Source: Calycina herbarum (lineage: Eukaryota; Ascomycota; Leotiomycetes; Helotiales; Pezizellaceae). Taken from it: DNA of 64,000 nt. Position numbers and translations under genes: made by a program. The stretch lies in the NCBI GenBank assembly GCA_001414485.1, contig LLEY01000001.1, positions 620,001 through 684,000 of the forward strand. Direction: 5' to 3'. The notes beneath the pieces were generated by a model. It saw nothing but the letters and a program-made list of their open reading frames with translations. It was not told the DNA's origin and made no database searches. Position 1 is the first letter of the stretch, and every line of letters starts with the position of its first letter. This document shows positions 12,450-23,497 of the stretch, piece after piece.

Positions 12450-13583
12450 ATTTTACGGGAGCCACTGGGGTATGGGAGATACTTGATTTAAGGTGACTGG
12501 AACATCGTCACTTATAATTTATGTCCCGGAAACTTTGCTTTCTTGCACTTATTTTGGGTTAGGTTTAGTGGGACCGTTGATGTAATATCTGACATTTTTG
12601 ACAATTGGCGTCTTTTTGGTAACTGAAGCTCAAGTGGCTTACGATGACAGCAGTATTGGTTCGTACCTGCCTCGAGATCTGTTATTGTTTCATTCGTGTT
12701 GTATAATTTAAAAGATTGAACGTAAACATTTTGGGACAGTCGAGATGAAAATATACTATTAATGTTAGGTCCGAACTTAAACCTATTCTACTTCGTGCTC
12801 TTTTTTGATAATAAAAAGATTGCTAGAATCGACAGCGCACTATTTGCAGTTGACCTGCAAATGACCTACAAATAGTGTCAAGCAATTCCAGCTATCGAGC
12901 TATTCACTGGTTACCTAGAAATTGCAGTGTGGTTGCATAAGTAATATCCGGCTAGTCGTGGGCTGCCCAGGAATAGCCAGAAAAATAAAATCATGCTATC
13001 TGTAGGTTAACCACCTGTAAATAGCTCCGATAATTCATACAGCAATTGGTGGGTTACCCCGGAACAGCAATAGGAAAAAAAATGCCAGGTATTTGTAAGT
13101 TTCCTATAAATTCCTCCTTGTATTTGCGCACTCATGTCCCATATATTTGGATCCATATGGCAAGACACTCTAGATTGTAAGTTATCAAACCAGTGATTTC
13201 ATTCTGCAAACAATACATGACACACTTCTATCTAAACCATTGCTCGGACTCTACCCATCTCCACCACTCTGACTTCATCTATATCATAAACATCAAAAAC
13301 ATCAAAAGCAAAACAAACACAATAATGATCAAACTCCAGCGACCCGACCAGCGAAAACCCTGCGCACTAAAAAATCCCAAGGCAACTTAGTTGCAATTTT
13401 GAAAACCCAGCATGATCCAGTCATGTGTGTGAGTCTACAAGTAAACTCATATCGAAGAGAAGCGAAGTGTTGTGTTGAGATTCTCGAAATCTCTTTCTTG
13501 ATTCGTTTGGTGGTGAGAGTTAGTACTTGTTCTTTGCTTGTTAGTCGTTGATGATAAATAAGGGGCTAGGAGAGATGAACGTA
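12450..13583. other. Intergenic, AT-rich, with TATTTGTAGGTTACC-like repeats
   Basis: No gene is seen. Short degenerate copies of a phrase of the type CTACAAATAG / TATTTGTAGGTTACC occur near 12860-12885, 13000-13015 and 13090; related copies are found near 17040-17130 and 60405. A hairpin pairs CACTATTTG near 12838 with CAAATAGTG near 12870. Confidence 0.4.
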
Positions 13584-15150
13584 CTAGATAACATCATTTC
13601 CAAGTGCGGCATTCACTGTACCAGATTCTGATGGCGAGGAAGAGACTGTATCTTGGGTTGAGGTTCTAGTCATGTTAGTTCCACGCATCTTGATGAGAAA
13701 TTTGGAAGGGAGAGCGTACGGTTCACCAGATAAGACTACTGTGGTTTGGCTTGAGTTTGTGAATGCCGAATCTGATGCCCTGTCGGTTGCGCTTTGCGTG
13801 GGTGTTCTGTGTTAATCAGTGTTTGTCTTCCTTGAAACTTGCAGTGGTATATATGTACTTACGATTGGGTAGATTCGGCTGTTGAGCTTGCAGACTTAGA
13901 TTTGCTTGAAAGTGTTCTGGGCGAATTAGCTTCATGTCAAACTTCCTATAGCTTGGAGGCACTCACGATTCAGTGGCCTTAGCGGTCTGCCTGCTCGATT
14001 TAGATTCAGAGGTAGATGTTCTAACCAGATTAGTTTCTCCTCTCCCGAGTACCAATATTTGAAAGAGAATACTCACGATTCAAGAGTATCAGTGGTTTGG
14101 CTAGCAAACACCACAGTCTTGGTAATAGTCTTAGTACTTTGTCCTCGGGTGTAAGTTCTAGTAAGAGTATGGGTTGAAGTCTCCTCAATCGTAGTCGTTT
14201 GCCGGACCGTTGAGGCATCATCGGCTACTTTTCGCTGTACAGGTGAGAATTTTGCTTCTGGTGTAGAAGATGGAATAGCGAGTTCAGTGGAAAGTTCCAT
14301 TGGACCGGCTGGGACGCTGATGGTTTCGTCTGGAGGAAGACGAAGACGGATTGCCTATGTTATCGCATGAGTGAAAATTCCATGAGGGGGAAGAAGTGGA
14401 AAGACGCACTGAGGAGAGTGTGGTTGAGGCGGAAACAGTGCTTGTCACCGTCACTTCTCTGTATTTTGTGGCCAGAACATATTTTCTGGTATCGGTCTCG
14501 CAGCTCTCGTCGATGTCTTCTTCGTTCACTTTACATGTTTTGACTTCGATATCTTTTGGATCGTTGGCAGCTACTGCTTGCCAGGGAGCAGCGTAATAAG
14601 TTCGGAGTTTCTGGATCTGAGGTGATTCCTCTTGGGTGGGAGCTGATGCATCCTGACGTTCCTGGCGTGCTCGAAGAAATGGCGTAGCGGTTGGAGAAGC
14701 AGTGGCGGAGACTATCGAATAACCATTCTTCGTGGAAAAGGTAACAATTTGAGAGCAATCACTAACTGTGATACTCGTATAAAACCCAACAAGGACAGTT
14801 GAGCAAGAAGAAGTTGGAGCAGGCCTAAGAGCACTGATACATGATGCCGGAACAGTGCTGTGGTTGCTTCCAATGTTGCAAAGCTCGTATAGAGGGGCAA
14901 CAAGCGGAGTGGAATCTGAGATATTCTGGAAGAATCGACCAGCGGCTGTTAAATTTCCTGCAGCTGCGGAGGTAGTGATATTGGGTGGCAATGCTCTGAT
15001 CGAACCATCCACATTTGCGGGTTCTTGAAGATTTCGAGGGGAACGAGGTTGAAGATGGATATGTCTTCTACGTGAAATCCATGAAGCTTTGGTGGAAAGA
15101 ACACACAGTGTCCAAGTGAGGATAAAAATTGATGTAGAGGAGAAATGCAT
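13584..15150 (-). CDS. Secreted Ser/Thr-rich protein with repeated 54-bp exons
   Basis: The model on the minus strand is 15150-14410, 14354-14077, 14020-13967, 13916-13863, 13806-13720, 13665-13584; all phases close, giving 431 aa. It begins MHFSSTSIFILTWTLCVLS, a signal peptide, followed by a basic RRR patch. The middle (about residues 95-175) holds spaced cysteines (SCISALRP, SCSTVLVGF, SDCSQIVTF). The last third is Ser/Thr-rich and is built of exons that each start by completing a serine codon and end in GAATC or CAATC before a GTGAGT/GTAAGT donor. Exons 3 and 4 are both 54 nt and encode similar 18-residue Ser-rich units. No GPI tail or C-terminal membrane segment is seen. An ATG further upstream (15294) is in frame but would bury the signal peptide. 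Function is unknown; it is likely a wall or extracellular protein. Confidence 0.75.
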
Positions 15151-15717
15151 TTTGATAGAGCTTGATAAATGAGTGGAATTTCGTATCAAACGAAAAGAAA
15201 ATAGAAAGGACAGTGGTAAAGAATAATTTGATTTTCGAGAGAGAAACAGAGAAGGCGGTCTTCGACTTCGAAGATGGCTTAGCAGATGATACATGTTGAA
15301 GAATGCGGGAATCGCGAGTCACTTTGGCATCGTCGCGTGCGCGGCTGGAATGCGCAAACGTGATTCCGCAACATTCATTTCGAATCAGCCTGGTCAAGGC
15401 AACAAATATTCCAAGGGACTAGAGCAGTTCAGACTAAGCTGCTAAGGATGGTTGTGCGATGAAGCTATCGCGAAATAAGTGCTCTTGAATTGTTCGTGAG
15501 AGAAGGAAGGAGGTGAGGATTTGAGCGCCCCCTAAAGCTTCAGGAGGTTTCCCCGCCAATATTTTTTTTTGGCGGGGCAGTCATTCATAACGTCAGGCAA
15601 CAACTCACAGTACCTTATAAACACCACCCTATCAGAATAAAATAACCTTACCAACGAAGAATTCTCTTCTCACTCTGTATCGTTTTCAAATACCCAAGTC
15701 TCCTCAATTAACACATC
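15151..15717. promoter_or_regulatory. Divergent upstream region with a GC-rich dyad
   Basis: This separates the secreted protein (-) from the 2OG oxygenase (+). A dyad, CCCCGCCAA at 15551-15559 and TTGGCGGGG at 15569-15577, is separated by a run of T. It includes a CCAAT-like GCCAAT core. It may be a transcription factor site or a hairpin; the sequence alone does not decide. Confidence 0.4.
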
Positions 15718-16714
15718 ATGCCGCCCAAGAAAACCGCCCGCACAAAAACTGCCGCCACCCCAAATACTCCTCCAAACTGGCCAGCCTTCAAACCCCTCCT
15801 CCCAACCACGGACATAAGTCTAGAAACAGTCCTTCCCTCTCAGATAATTGTCGCTAGAAATTTCTGGACCGGAACATTATGTAAGAACTACGTATCGTTT
15901 TTGAAAACCCTGCCATTGACGACTACGCCTGGGAAACCGAAGAAAGGCGAGGCGTTACGTGTGAATGATAGGTTTCAGGTTCTTGATGAGGGGTTTGCCA
16001 ATCGGCTTTGGGTGGAAACTGGGTTGAGAGAGTTGGTTTGTGGGCGTGAGGGTGAAGAGGGAGGGGAGGGGGAGTTGGACGGAATGAGTATGGAGGAGAG
16101 GAGGGAGTTGTGGTGAGTTCTAGCTCTTGAAATTTGAGAGAGAAACGAGTGCTGATCGATTAAAGGGGTGGTGAACCGATTGGATTGAATCCTTCAATTC
16201 GGATCTATAGATATTCACAAGGCCAATATTTTGATTGTCACTGTAAGTCATTCCTATCTTCATTATTTATTCCCTTCAAACTCAAAAACTCATCTCAACA
16301 GACGACGAATCCAACGTCCTAAATATCTCCACAAAACCCACTTCAACACCAGCCCGGACAAGCTGGACCATGCTCCTCTACCTCACCTCCCCAGCAACAG
16401 GTTGCCAAGGAGGCGAAACAGTATTCTATCCCGACGACCTTCCCGGAAAGAAAAACGTCGTCCCGCAAGAACCTATCGTGATCAGTCTTGAGACGGGAAT
16501 GATGTTGTTACATAAACATGGGAATGAGTGTATGCTGGTAAGTATTTATCCTCTGTATTCTAGCAAGGAAATGCAAAGGACTTAAACTAACATTTTGAAG
16601 CATGAAGGGAGAGAGGTGCTTGAGGGTGAGAAATGGGTCATTAGGACGGATCTTTGTGTGAAGAGAGAGAAGCCGAGGATGGCGGATTTGGAGACTTTGA
16701 GAAATGGAATTTGA
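15718..16714 (+). CDS. 2-oxoglutarate/Fe(II) oxygenase, prolyl 4-hydroxylase alpha-like
   Basis: Exons 15718-16112, 16166-16242, 16302-16537 and 16601-16714 give 273 aa. The family hydroxylates proline or related substrates using iron, oxygen and 2-oxoglutarate. The iron-binding H-x-D is formed by splicing (YFDCH|YDES), and the distal histidine is in HEGREV at the start of exon 4. The basic residue that holds 2-oxoglutarate is likely the K in GEKWVIRTD. The N-terminus is Lys/Pro-rich (MPPKKTARTKTAA) without a signal peptide, so it is probably cytosolic or nuclear like many fungal P4H-like proteins of this size. The substrate is not known. Confidence 0.88.
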
Positions 16715-17615
16715 GTGTTGAAGAGAGGTCGGCAACTCATCATTACATATATCTCGCTCTGCGGCCCACATCAGACTTTGTAAATGAGCAAAGTTACTTG
16801 CAAATGTCTATATCCAATCCAGTACTCGTGAATCATATGAAAGGGACTAAAAATCCCGATTTTTTCTTCTTCCTGTTATGTCGAACGACCTGAGAATATC
16901 AGCAGAAAACATTATTTTCAAAAGACATCTCAGTAATGGTTGTGTGATAATTCAAACGATTCACGGGTAACCCACGGAAAGCGGCAACTTCCATTTCCAG
17001 GTAACCTGGGGATGATTTCTATCAGCAAGTTTCCAACCGATAGCATTGATTCTCATCCTATTTGTAGATAACCAACCGATAGCCGACAACTTTAAGTATG
17101 TCTATTTGTAGATTACCTACCAATAGCACTGGCTTCTATCCTTAGATCACTTCATATTGACTTTGAGTCCTGACATAAATTCACAAAATTAGTTATGAGT
17201 TCGAAAAATTGCTCCAAGAACCCTTGGAGTTGTGAAAAGCAGTCTATAATATTTATAAAGCAATATTGGAGGAGTTGAGAAGACTGAAAAACTCAACTCG
17301 TTTTCTTAATTGTCAGAGCATTGACTGGACTGATATTCTTACAAGCAGATGATGTTCCATAATTCATGTTTTAAGTACGCCCCAAATCCAAACTCCTAAA
17401 GGTAGTTCCCACATCTTTCTTGTTCCTCCTAAACACCATCTCCGACTCCATTTTACAGAACCCCGGTATAACATTCTTCCTTTTCCTCATTCCACTCTTG
17501 AACCAAACTTCGTTACACCCTAAATACCTTCCAATAAATCTCCATCCCTTCTAAGCAAATCCCCAAGTCCTCTTTTCTGATCCCCATCTGACCTCTACCT
17601 TTAAACCTCAAACAT
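16715..17615. other. Intergenic with tandem-like ATTTGTAGATTACC units
   Basis: No gene is seen. At 17036-17126 the units CCAACCGATAGC and ATTTGTAGATNACC(A/T)ACC occur two to three times, the same phrase found at 12.9-13.1 kb. Confidence 0.45.
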
Positions 17616-20271
17616 TCATCTCATCCCATTAATCAAAATACACACAGTATCCTTCTCCAACTCCGTCAAATCCCGCCCCAGCTTTCCCAGTTCCCTGATC
17701 TCCGACTCCGTCAAACTCCCTTCCAAAACATCCCTCCCCGCCTCTCCTAACTCTCTAATATGCTCCCCCATATAAAAATTCTTCTCCCCAACCCCAAACT
17801 TTATGAACTCACTCCGATCCTCCACGACACCATCACCATACCTATACCTACCACTCAGACTTCCTTTAGTCCCCACATCCGTCTCCTTTTGTTTCTCCCT
17901 TTCATCCAAAGCAGCACTCCAGACTTCGTTCTCCCGATCCTCGGGGTTCCAATGACAACATATGTGACTAGGGCTTTTATCAAGAAGTAAACATCTTCCA
18001 GCTCGATCGGGGAGTGTAGATAGGTGAGATACACAGTGTTCGTGAGGAGGGAGGGAGGGATCTGTGGGCGAGGTATGGAGAACGCATTTTGAGGGCGGGG
18101 AGTGAAAGTGTTTGTTTCTAGAAGATGGAGGAGTCAGTATTGCCCTTTCTAGAAGTACGTTTGAGGAAAATAAGAAGAAAACAGGTTGTCTGAGGAGGAA
18201 TAGAAGTGTTTGAGGAGAAAACTAAGTCTCAATACTACTGAAACAACATGAAAGAGGAAATATTAACTCGGAGAATACTCACGTGGAAATGGGTGTGTAT
18301 TTGCATTTCAGGCCATAGAGATCGCAAAGGTCGTCGGAGATTTCTAGGATTTCAAGACTCGAGGGGACTTGGGAGTGGGACATTTGCACGAGGTGTTGGG
18401 CTGCACGATTGGCTGAATCGTCTTCGGGTTCGGGGATTTTGTGTTCTGAGGAAGGAGGTTGGGGTGTTGTTGACGGGGAGTTTTCGATAGGTAATGGAGC
18501 TGGATTTGAATCATCCTCATCTATTGTACTGCTTTCAACCATGGCAACTTGACCGTTGTTATTCCGAGGTGGTAGAGGGAGTGGAGGCGGCGTAAGCTTT
18601 TGGGGATGTATATTACTTCGCTGAAGACATTTATATGACCCTCCATTCTTTTTTGCCATCGAAAATATCCTCCTCCATAAATCACGGCTTTCCTTATAAC
18701 GGGTTGGCGTTTGTTGATCTTCGTCCGGGGCTCTCGACCGCTTTTGTATGCATTCCGAGCACTGAAGGGGGGTCAGAGGGGGACTCAGTACGTCGGCTGG
18801 TGCCGTTGGTTTCTCCATGTTTCGATATCGCTGTTCGAAGAGGGACTTTGCCTCAGAAGAAGAGAGTAATCGTTTCCCTTGGCATTCAACTTCTCTTGTG
18901 GGTATTTCGGCCATCTTCGTGGTTGGTGTAGAGCCATCCAATCTTTGGCATATTACCCATGACCAATATATGAACTTCCTTGAGCCAACAAGCTTTTGTT
19001 TGCGAATGTCACCTCCCAGTGTCCACAACTCGTGGTTGGGGCCTTGGACCTTCGGATACCAGCACACTTTATCGATGTTGATAGTCCCTTCATCAAATGT
19101 GTCTAAGTTGATCACCGGAACAGTGGTTTCTGAGGCATTCGTTTCGGGTTTTATGTTGAGCCAAAATCGCTGACCTCGTTCGAAGTGTAGCTGGTCCGTA
19201 GACGAGGAATTGAATAAGGCAACTCCATGGGCATCGATCCATCCCCTGGTGCCTGTGTAATGATAATCTATATCATCTCTGAGCAGAAAGCAGGCATAAT
19301 TCTGCGCCTGACCGTAAGAATATCGTTTCGCTGGTACATGGCTGGTGGATTCCAAAATCTCGAGCATTGGCGATTGAATCATGACCCGCTCACCTTTTTG
19401 CTTCCATCTTGACGGGTTTGGTACAAGCCTATAGTCCCGTACTTCTTTTCTGCAATCCAGTATTTTGGTAAAGCTTCCTGCCATTGTTCGTCGCTCGCGG
19501 GAGGGCATCGAAGAGTTGTGAGGTTGTCTGCAGTTGGTAAAGGTGGAGAGCATAATCGAGAGGGCCTGGAATATGACAAAAGAGAGGCGGGCAGATATCT
19601 CATTTACGGAAAGATCCCAACAACTCGGCTCCCCCTTGCAAAAAAGACAAGTCGAAGATTGTAATGCAATCTTATCACACGTTAGAGACCAAAAGGCTGC
19701 ACTCACTAACTGCCCCAGCTTTGAGGCACAATATCCAAGTTTACTCCAGGCACTCTGTAGCGAGCAGTCTAAACACACAGCAGCCTTAAGAGGCCTGGCT
19801 ATACACAATAAAAGTCCCCCATCTTACTCGTATTGCTGCTTTTTGGTCAAGTGCAAGCCACCGATTTCCCCATAATTGAGAAGAAACACCTACCGGTATA
19901 TTCAGCTCGATCCGAACAAAAGCATTTTTCTCTTTAGTTCCACTGGACCTGGTGAAATTGAGGCGAACTGGCCGGGATCTTCTCGATATGCTTCTGGATT
20001 CGCTGGTGGACGTAATTCCTTCAGGGTTGTCCAGCCACACCATGCAAGCCGATCTTCTTTTGGTGAAAATACAACAACCTCGGGGTACGGATTGATTTCC
20101 CCGGTCTGACCTGCCTTTCCTCCCTAAAGGGGGTATTGTTACGAGGTTGAGGGGTGATTGAAATGAGAAGGACAAAATGGAAATATGTATACCCAGTGTT
20201 TGCTACAGATACAGTTAAAGAAGAAGCCTAACAGCGTTGGTAGACTTACCAGGGCTAGCTCTCTTCATCAT
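17616..20271 (-). CDS. Fungal protein of unknown function, multi-exon, with two apparent single-base losses
   Basis: Best model on the minus strand: 20271-20250, 20110-19828, 19768-19711, 19670-19608, 19565-19394, 19307-18283, 18189-17616; about 730 aa. The start MMKRASPG joins GEINPYPEVVVF in phase. The C-terminal exon joins exactly at DLYGLKCKYTPIST and runs to CILINGMR. Two exons read coherently only if one base is missing: in the A5 run at 19925-19929 (after PVELKRK) and near 19499-19501 (before SDEQWQEALPKYW). Either the gene is decaying or the assembly dropped bases. A rival reading keeps one open frame from 19808 to 18283 without introns, but its upstream part is Cys/Ser-rich and poor in acids, like an off-frame translation. 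An out-of-frame ATG at 20278 starts a 7-codon uORF overlapping the start. No domain is recognised; the middle is Pro-rich (PPPLPLPPR). Confidence 0.55.
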
Positions 20272-20990
20272 TTGACATTGCTCCTCTGGCAAGTAAATAT
20301 AACGCAAGGTCTAAACAAAAAGGCCGAAGGCTACGCAAGTTGAAGACAAAAAAAAACAGTCCGGGGGAAATATCCGGACGTATCAAATACGCTGTGAGAT
20401 TACATACTTCGCGATGTGAAATCTGGCGAAGCCACAACAACCTCCTTGATTCCTGTGCCTTGTTTTAGATGTTGTTGGTGGTTCTGTAGAGTATGGCTAC
20501 ATTTGGAAGCTGGTTTAAAAGACGCGTTATTTTCTCGAAACACCACTATGATTCTATTATCAAGAAAATGCAACCATTGGTTTATTTATGGTGGTACATG
20601 AAAGTGGATCGTATTGGAGCTCTTGGTGTAACAATGTATTCCAAGCGCTTGCAATTGGTTGATTCGTTTTGTATTGTACAGCGTCAATCATTCGCCTCTA
20701 TGCTCCACTGGCTATACCTACACCTTACTTATTACATCATTCGGCAGTATACCAGGATCATCGTGCGCCCAATGAACTCTTTTCTCTGGAGATGCTGTTT
20801 GTAGACCTAGCTTGGAGCTCGAGCCTTTGAACGGCCGTAAAATCTCTGGCGTCATGAATCGCGACTTGATGGGTATAGTGGGTTCGAAATTTTCCGAGAG
20901 AAGAGATTCATTGTGTTCAAAGCCATTCCAGGCACTCCAAGCACTCCATATACTCCAAATAGCGAGAACTCATAAAACCGTATCCATGGT
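20272..20990. other. Intergenic, no gene supported
   Basis: A plus-strand open frame from ATG 20493 to 20804 (103 codons) is basic and aromatic-rich with no recognisable domain, and I do not call it. I see nothing else. Confidence 0.4.
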
Positions 20991-21545
20991 CTATGATTTC
21001 TTCTCCTCTTCTTTCGCACCCCCTTCCTTCTTGACAATTTCCTGTGCTTTGAGGTGCTTGAACTCTTTCCGCGAAAGCACTTCGGCAAACCATTCCTCTA
21101 TTTCCTCCTCAGCATCTTTGTCTTCGATGCTATTCCCGTCGGTCGAAAATCCCATGCCTTTGCGAACCTTCCGTCTCATGTCTTCCAGTGACGATATATC
21201 AAAAGCCCATAGCAATCCGCCGGCAGCCATCATCGATACACTGGCGACGTTCACAGTAGCAATTCCAAGAGCTTCGGCTGCCTCCAAGCCACCATTGACA
21301 TCGGCATTGGGTCGATTGCTTTGCTGGTAAAATCGAGGAAGTGTGGCCTTGTATTTTCTGACCAACGACCGTCTGGTCACAGCTGCAGAAAGCGCGAAGA
21401 ATCCAGCACCCGCTGCGAATAGACCGAATTGTCGCAGTGATCTTTGGGAAAAGAATGATCGCGATTCGGAGGGTTCGGAGGTTGCAGTCTCGGGAGTTCG
21501 TAGGGGCCGTGGTTGCGCCATTGTAGGTTGCTGGAGGAATGCCAT
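20991..21545 (-). CDS. AIM11: AIM11 family mitochondrial membrane protein
   Basis: A single exon of 184 aa. The core runs from RSLRQFGLFAAGAGF through SLVRKYKATLPRFYQQSN to RKVRKGMGFSTDG, the conserved body of fungal Altered Inheritance of Mitochondria 11 proteins. Two membrane segments are visible (GLFAAGAGFFALSAAV and NVASVSMMAAGGLLWAF), separated by a basic loop, and the C-terminus is a highly charged Glu/Lys helix. In yeast the gene affects mitochondrial genome inheritance; the molecular role is not known. I start at ATG 21545 (MAFLQQP); a second ATG at 21521 (MAQPRP) would serve as well. The frame is open further upstream but that part is not protein-like. Confidence 0.88.
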   Translation of the reverse strand: MAFLQQPTMAQPRPLRTPETATSEPSESRSFFSQRSLRQFGLFAAGAGFFALSAAVTRRSLVRKYKATLPRFYQQSNRPNADVNGGLEAAEALGIATVNVASVSMMAAGGLLWAFDISSLEDMRRKVRKGMGFSTDGNSIEDKDAEEEIEEWFAEVLSRKEFKHLKAQEIVKKEGGAKEEEKKS

Positions 21546-22312
21546 GCGCGATTGAGTATTGGGAGTTCGGAAAGTGATGGGCGGGCTTGAGGGGGGTTCT
21601 GGAATATTTGGATGAATTGACGAGAACGAGGGACAGAGTTGGTGGTGTTGTTGATGTTGGCGGGAGCTTATTGCTGTCCAAGTCTGGAGCTTGGGCCTTT
21701 CTTGGCCCCCTCCTATACAGGACACTCAACCACTACGATGCTCAATTTAGATATTACTCTATGCTCTTTTCAAAATTATAGCAGAGAAAGTTGGTACTTC
21801 AAATTCATCCTGTCCCATGTTCAGCTAACGTCTCCTTGAAAGAAACGCATCAATTTGCTGACTTGCTTGAAGCAACGTTGAGATATAGCAACTCACTTTT
21901 TCTTTGGCTAACTCTCCTTTCTGGATCTCTTACTCACAACTAATAAGATACAACTGCCGTTTTCATTTCCCCCCTAACCTAAGTATAAAAAACGATCTCA
22001 TTTCATTCGTCTCTTTCATTATCCTAAGCCTCTTAACACAATCACTTCAATTGTTGTTCTCTGATCCCGTACATGGGGAGACCGGAGCGCAATACATTCC
22101 CCATGGAAACAGTTGCACGAACTTCCACCGCGCTACCTGGTATACTGTTAGTCTTGTGCTCTGTAGACCTGGATTTGAGATTCTCACCATGGAGCCAGTG
22201 GAGCCAAAACCGCCCCGCTTCGGGCCGGGCCAAGGGTGAGGTTTGGCCTTCCTGCACAATAATTATGTCGTAAAATAGTCATGCTATCGACATCAAAATC
22301 AAAAACAGCCTC
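21546..22312. other. Intergenic between AIM11 and the tRNA gene
   Basis: It holds the AIM11 promoter and the 5' flank of the tRNA. Pyrimidine-rich tracts occur around 21900-22050. No gene is seen. Confidence 0.4.
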
Positions 22313-22384
22313 GCTCGGCTGGCGCAATGGTAGCGCGCAAGACTTCTAATCTTGAGGCTGTGGGTTCGAGTCCCACGTCGAGGC
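22313..22384 (+). tRNA. tRNA-Arg (anticodon TCT)
   Basis: The cloverleaf can be drawn by eye: D stem GCGC/GCGC, anticodon stem CAAGA/TCTTG with loop CTTCTAA (anticodon TCT at 22345-22347), five-base variable loop, and T arm GTGGG-TTCGAGT-CCCAC. It reads AGA codons. No intron is present. The acceptor stem pairs at positions 2-7 (with one G-T), but the first pair would be G-G if the gene starts at 22313, so either the true 5' base differs or this copy has a weak first pair. CCA is not encoded. Confidence 0.9.
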
Positions 22385-23497
22385 AAGTAGTACCCTCACC
22401 AATGTAACATTAAACACCATCTAACATCCTCCAGTGCAATCGAACAATCTAATATTCTTTTTGGCTTTTTTTGTATCATAACCGACATGGTTGTGGAGAG
22501 AGGGAGGAATTTTAAAGCGAGGCGAGGTTTAAGGAGTTTTTGCTCCCTCGCTGTTTTTAGGGCAACAATTAGGTCGCCGAACAACAGAACCTTCACACCG
22601 AAATTCTTCACGCTAATTGGTCGGGACTCAAAAACCTACCTCCTACGTTCATACAAGAAATCTACCGAACCGAAACTCGGGTGTAACCATTACCGACTGA
22701 CCGGGTCCGATGAACAAGTTCCGTTGACTGAAGCCGACAATCGAGTCTTCTTACGCATCAGCTTTCCCCAGGTCCCAGGGATGCTTTGCTTTTGAGATTG
22801 TGGCTGACGGGTATCAGAAAAGATACGATGGGAGGGTGGGTGAGATGGTTCATCTCAAGGTGAAGAAAAAAGAGAAAAAAAACCTCCTTTATTGTTTTTC
22901 CCGTCCGAAGGATCACATTTGTAAACAAGAATGATCAGCATCGCTTGGGTTCAGAAGTCTATGTGGGAGTTTTCCGCTGCATGTTACTTGCCAGCCAAGG
23001 TTCCAATAAGCTGTTACGTGGTTTCAATAAGATCCCACGAGGTTATGATTGGTTTTCTTTTTTGTTGAAGAAAGAGCTTCGTAATTTAAATTGGGCGGAG
23101 TCCCTAGCTGGGGAATTACTGCTACCGTGATGGCGGCGAGGGGGTTGAGCGAGGAAGTGTTCTGGATACTTCTTCTGAGACTTCGCATACCCCGAATCAG
23201 ACTCCTGGAATGAGAGGATCGTTCGTTTTTTGTTCCACATATTATTCCTTCCTTCTCTACTCTCTCTTGTTTAAAGTCTAGATATTCGCAGGCTCCGTTT
23301 TTGCTTTGAACTTTACTCCAATCTTCCTAGTCAGCATCTCAAATCCTCGTTCGATACCTACGCCATTTTACCTCTTTCAAGTGCCCATCGTTTTACAAGC
23401 CAACGTACCAAAAAAATTATTCCATGTACGTCCATACTGCAACCCCCTTAAGAACCGAAATTCTAAGAAAAGTCTTCAAGTACGCCAATCTTTCAAC
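22385..23497. other. Intergenic; 5' region of the next gene
   Basis: A run of T after 22455 may end the tRNA transcript. A plus-strand open frame at 22487-22795 has no recognisable product. From 23240 the sequence is pyrimidine-rich, probably the promoter and leader of the gene at 23498. Confidence 0.4.

Noticed and set aside
18283..19808. Uninterrupted 509-codon reading as the whole N-terminal part of the unknown gene
   Set aside because: The upstream third is Cys/Ser-rich and poor in acids, while spliced alternatives on the same strand are rich in D/E/K with matching phases. The downstream part (18283-19307) was kept as an exon.
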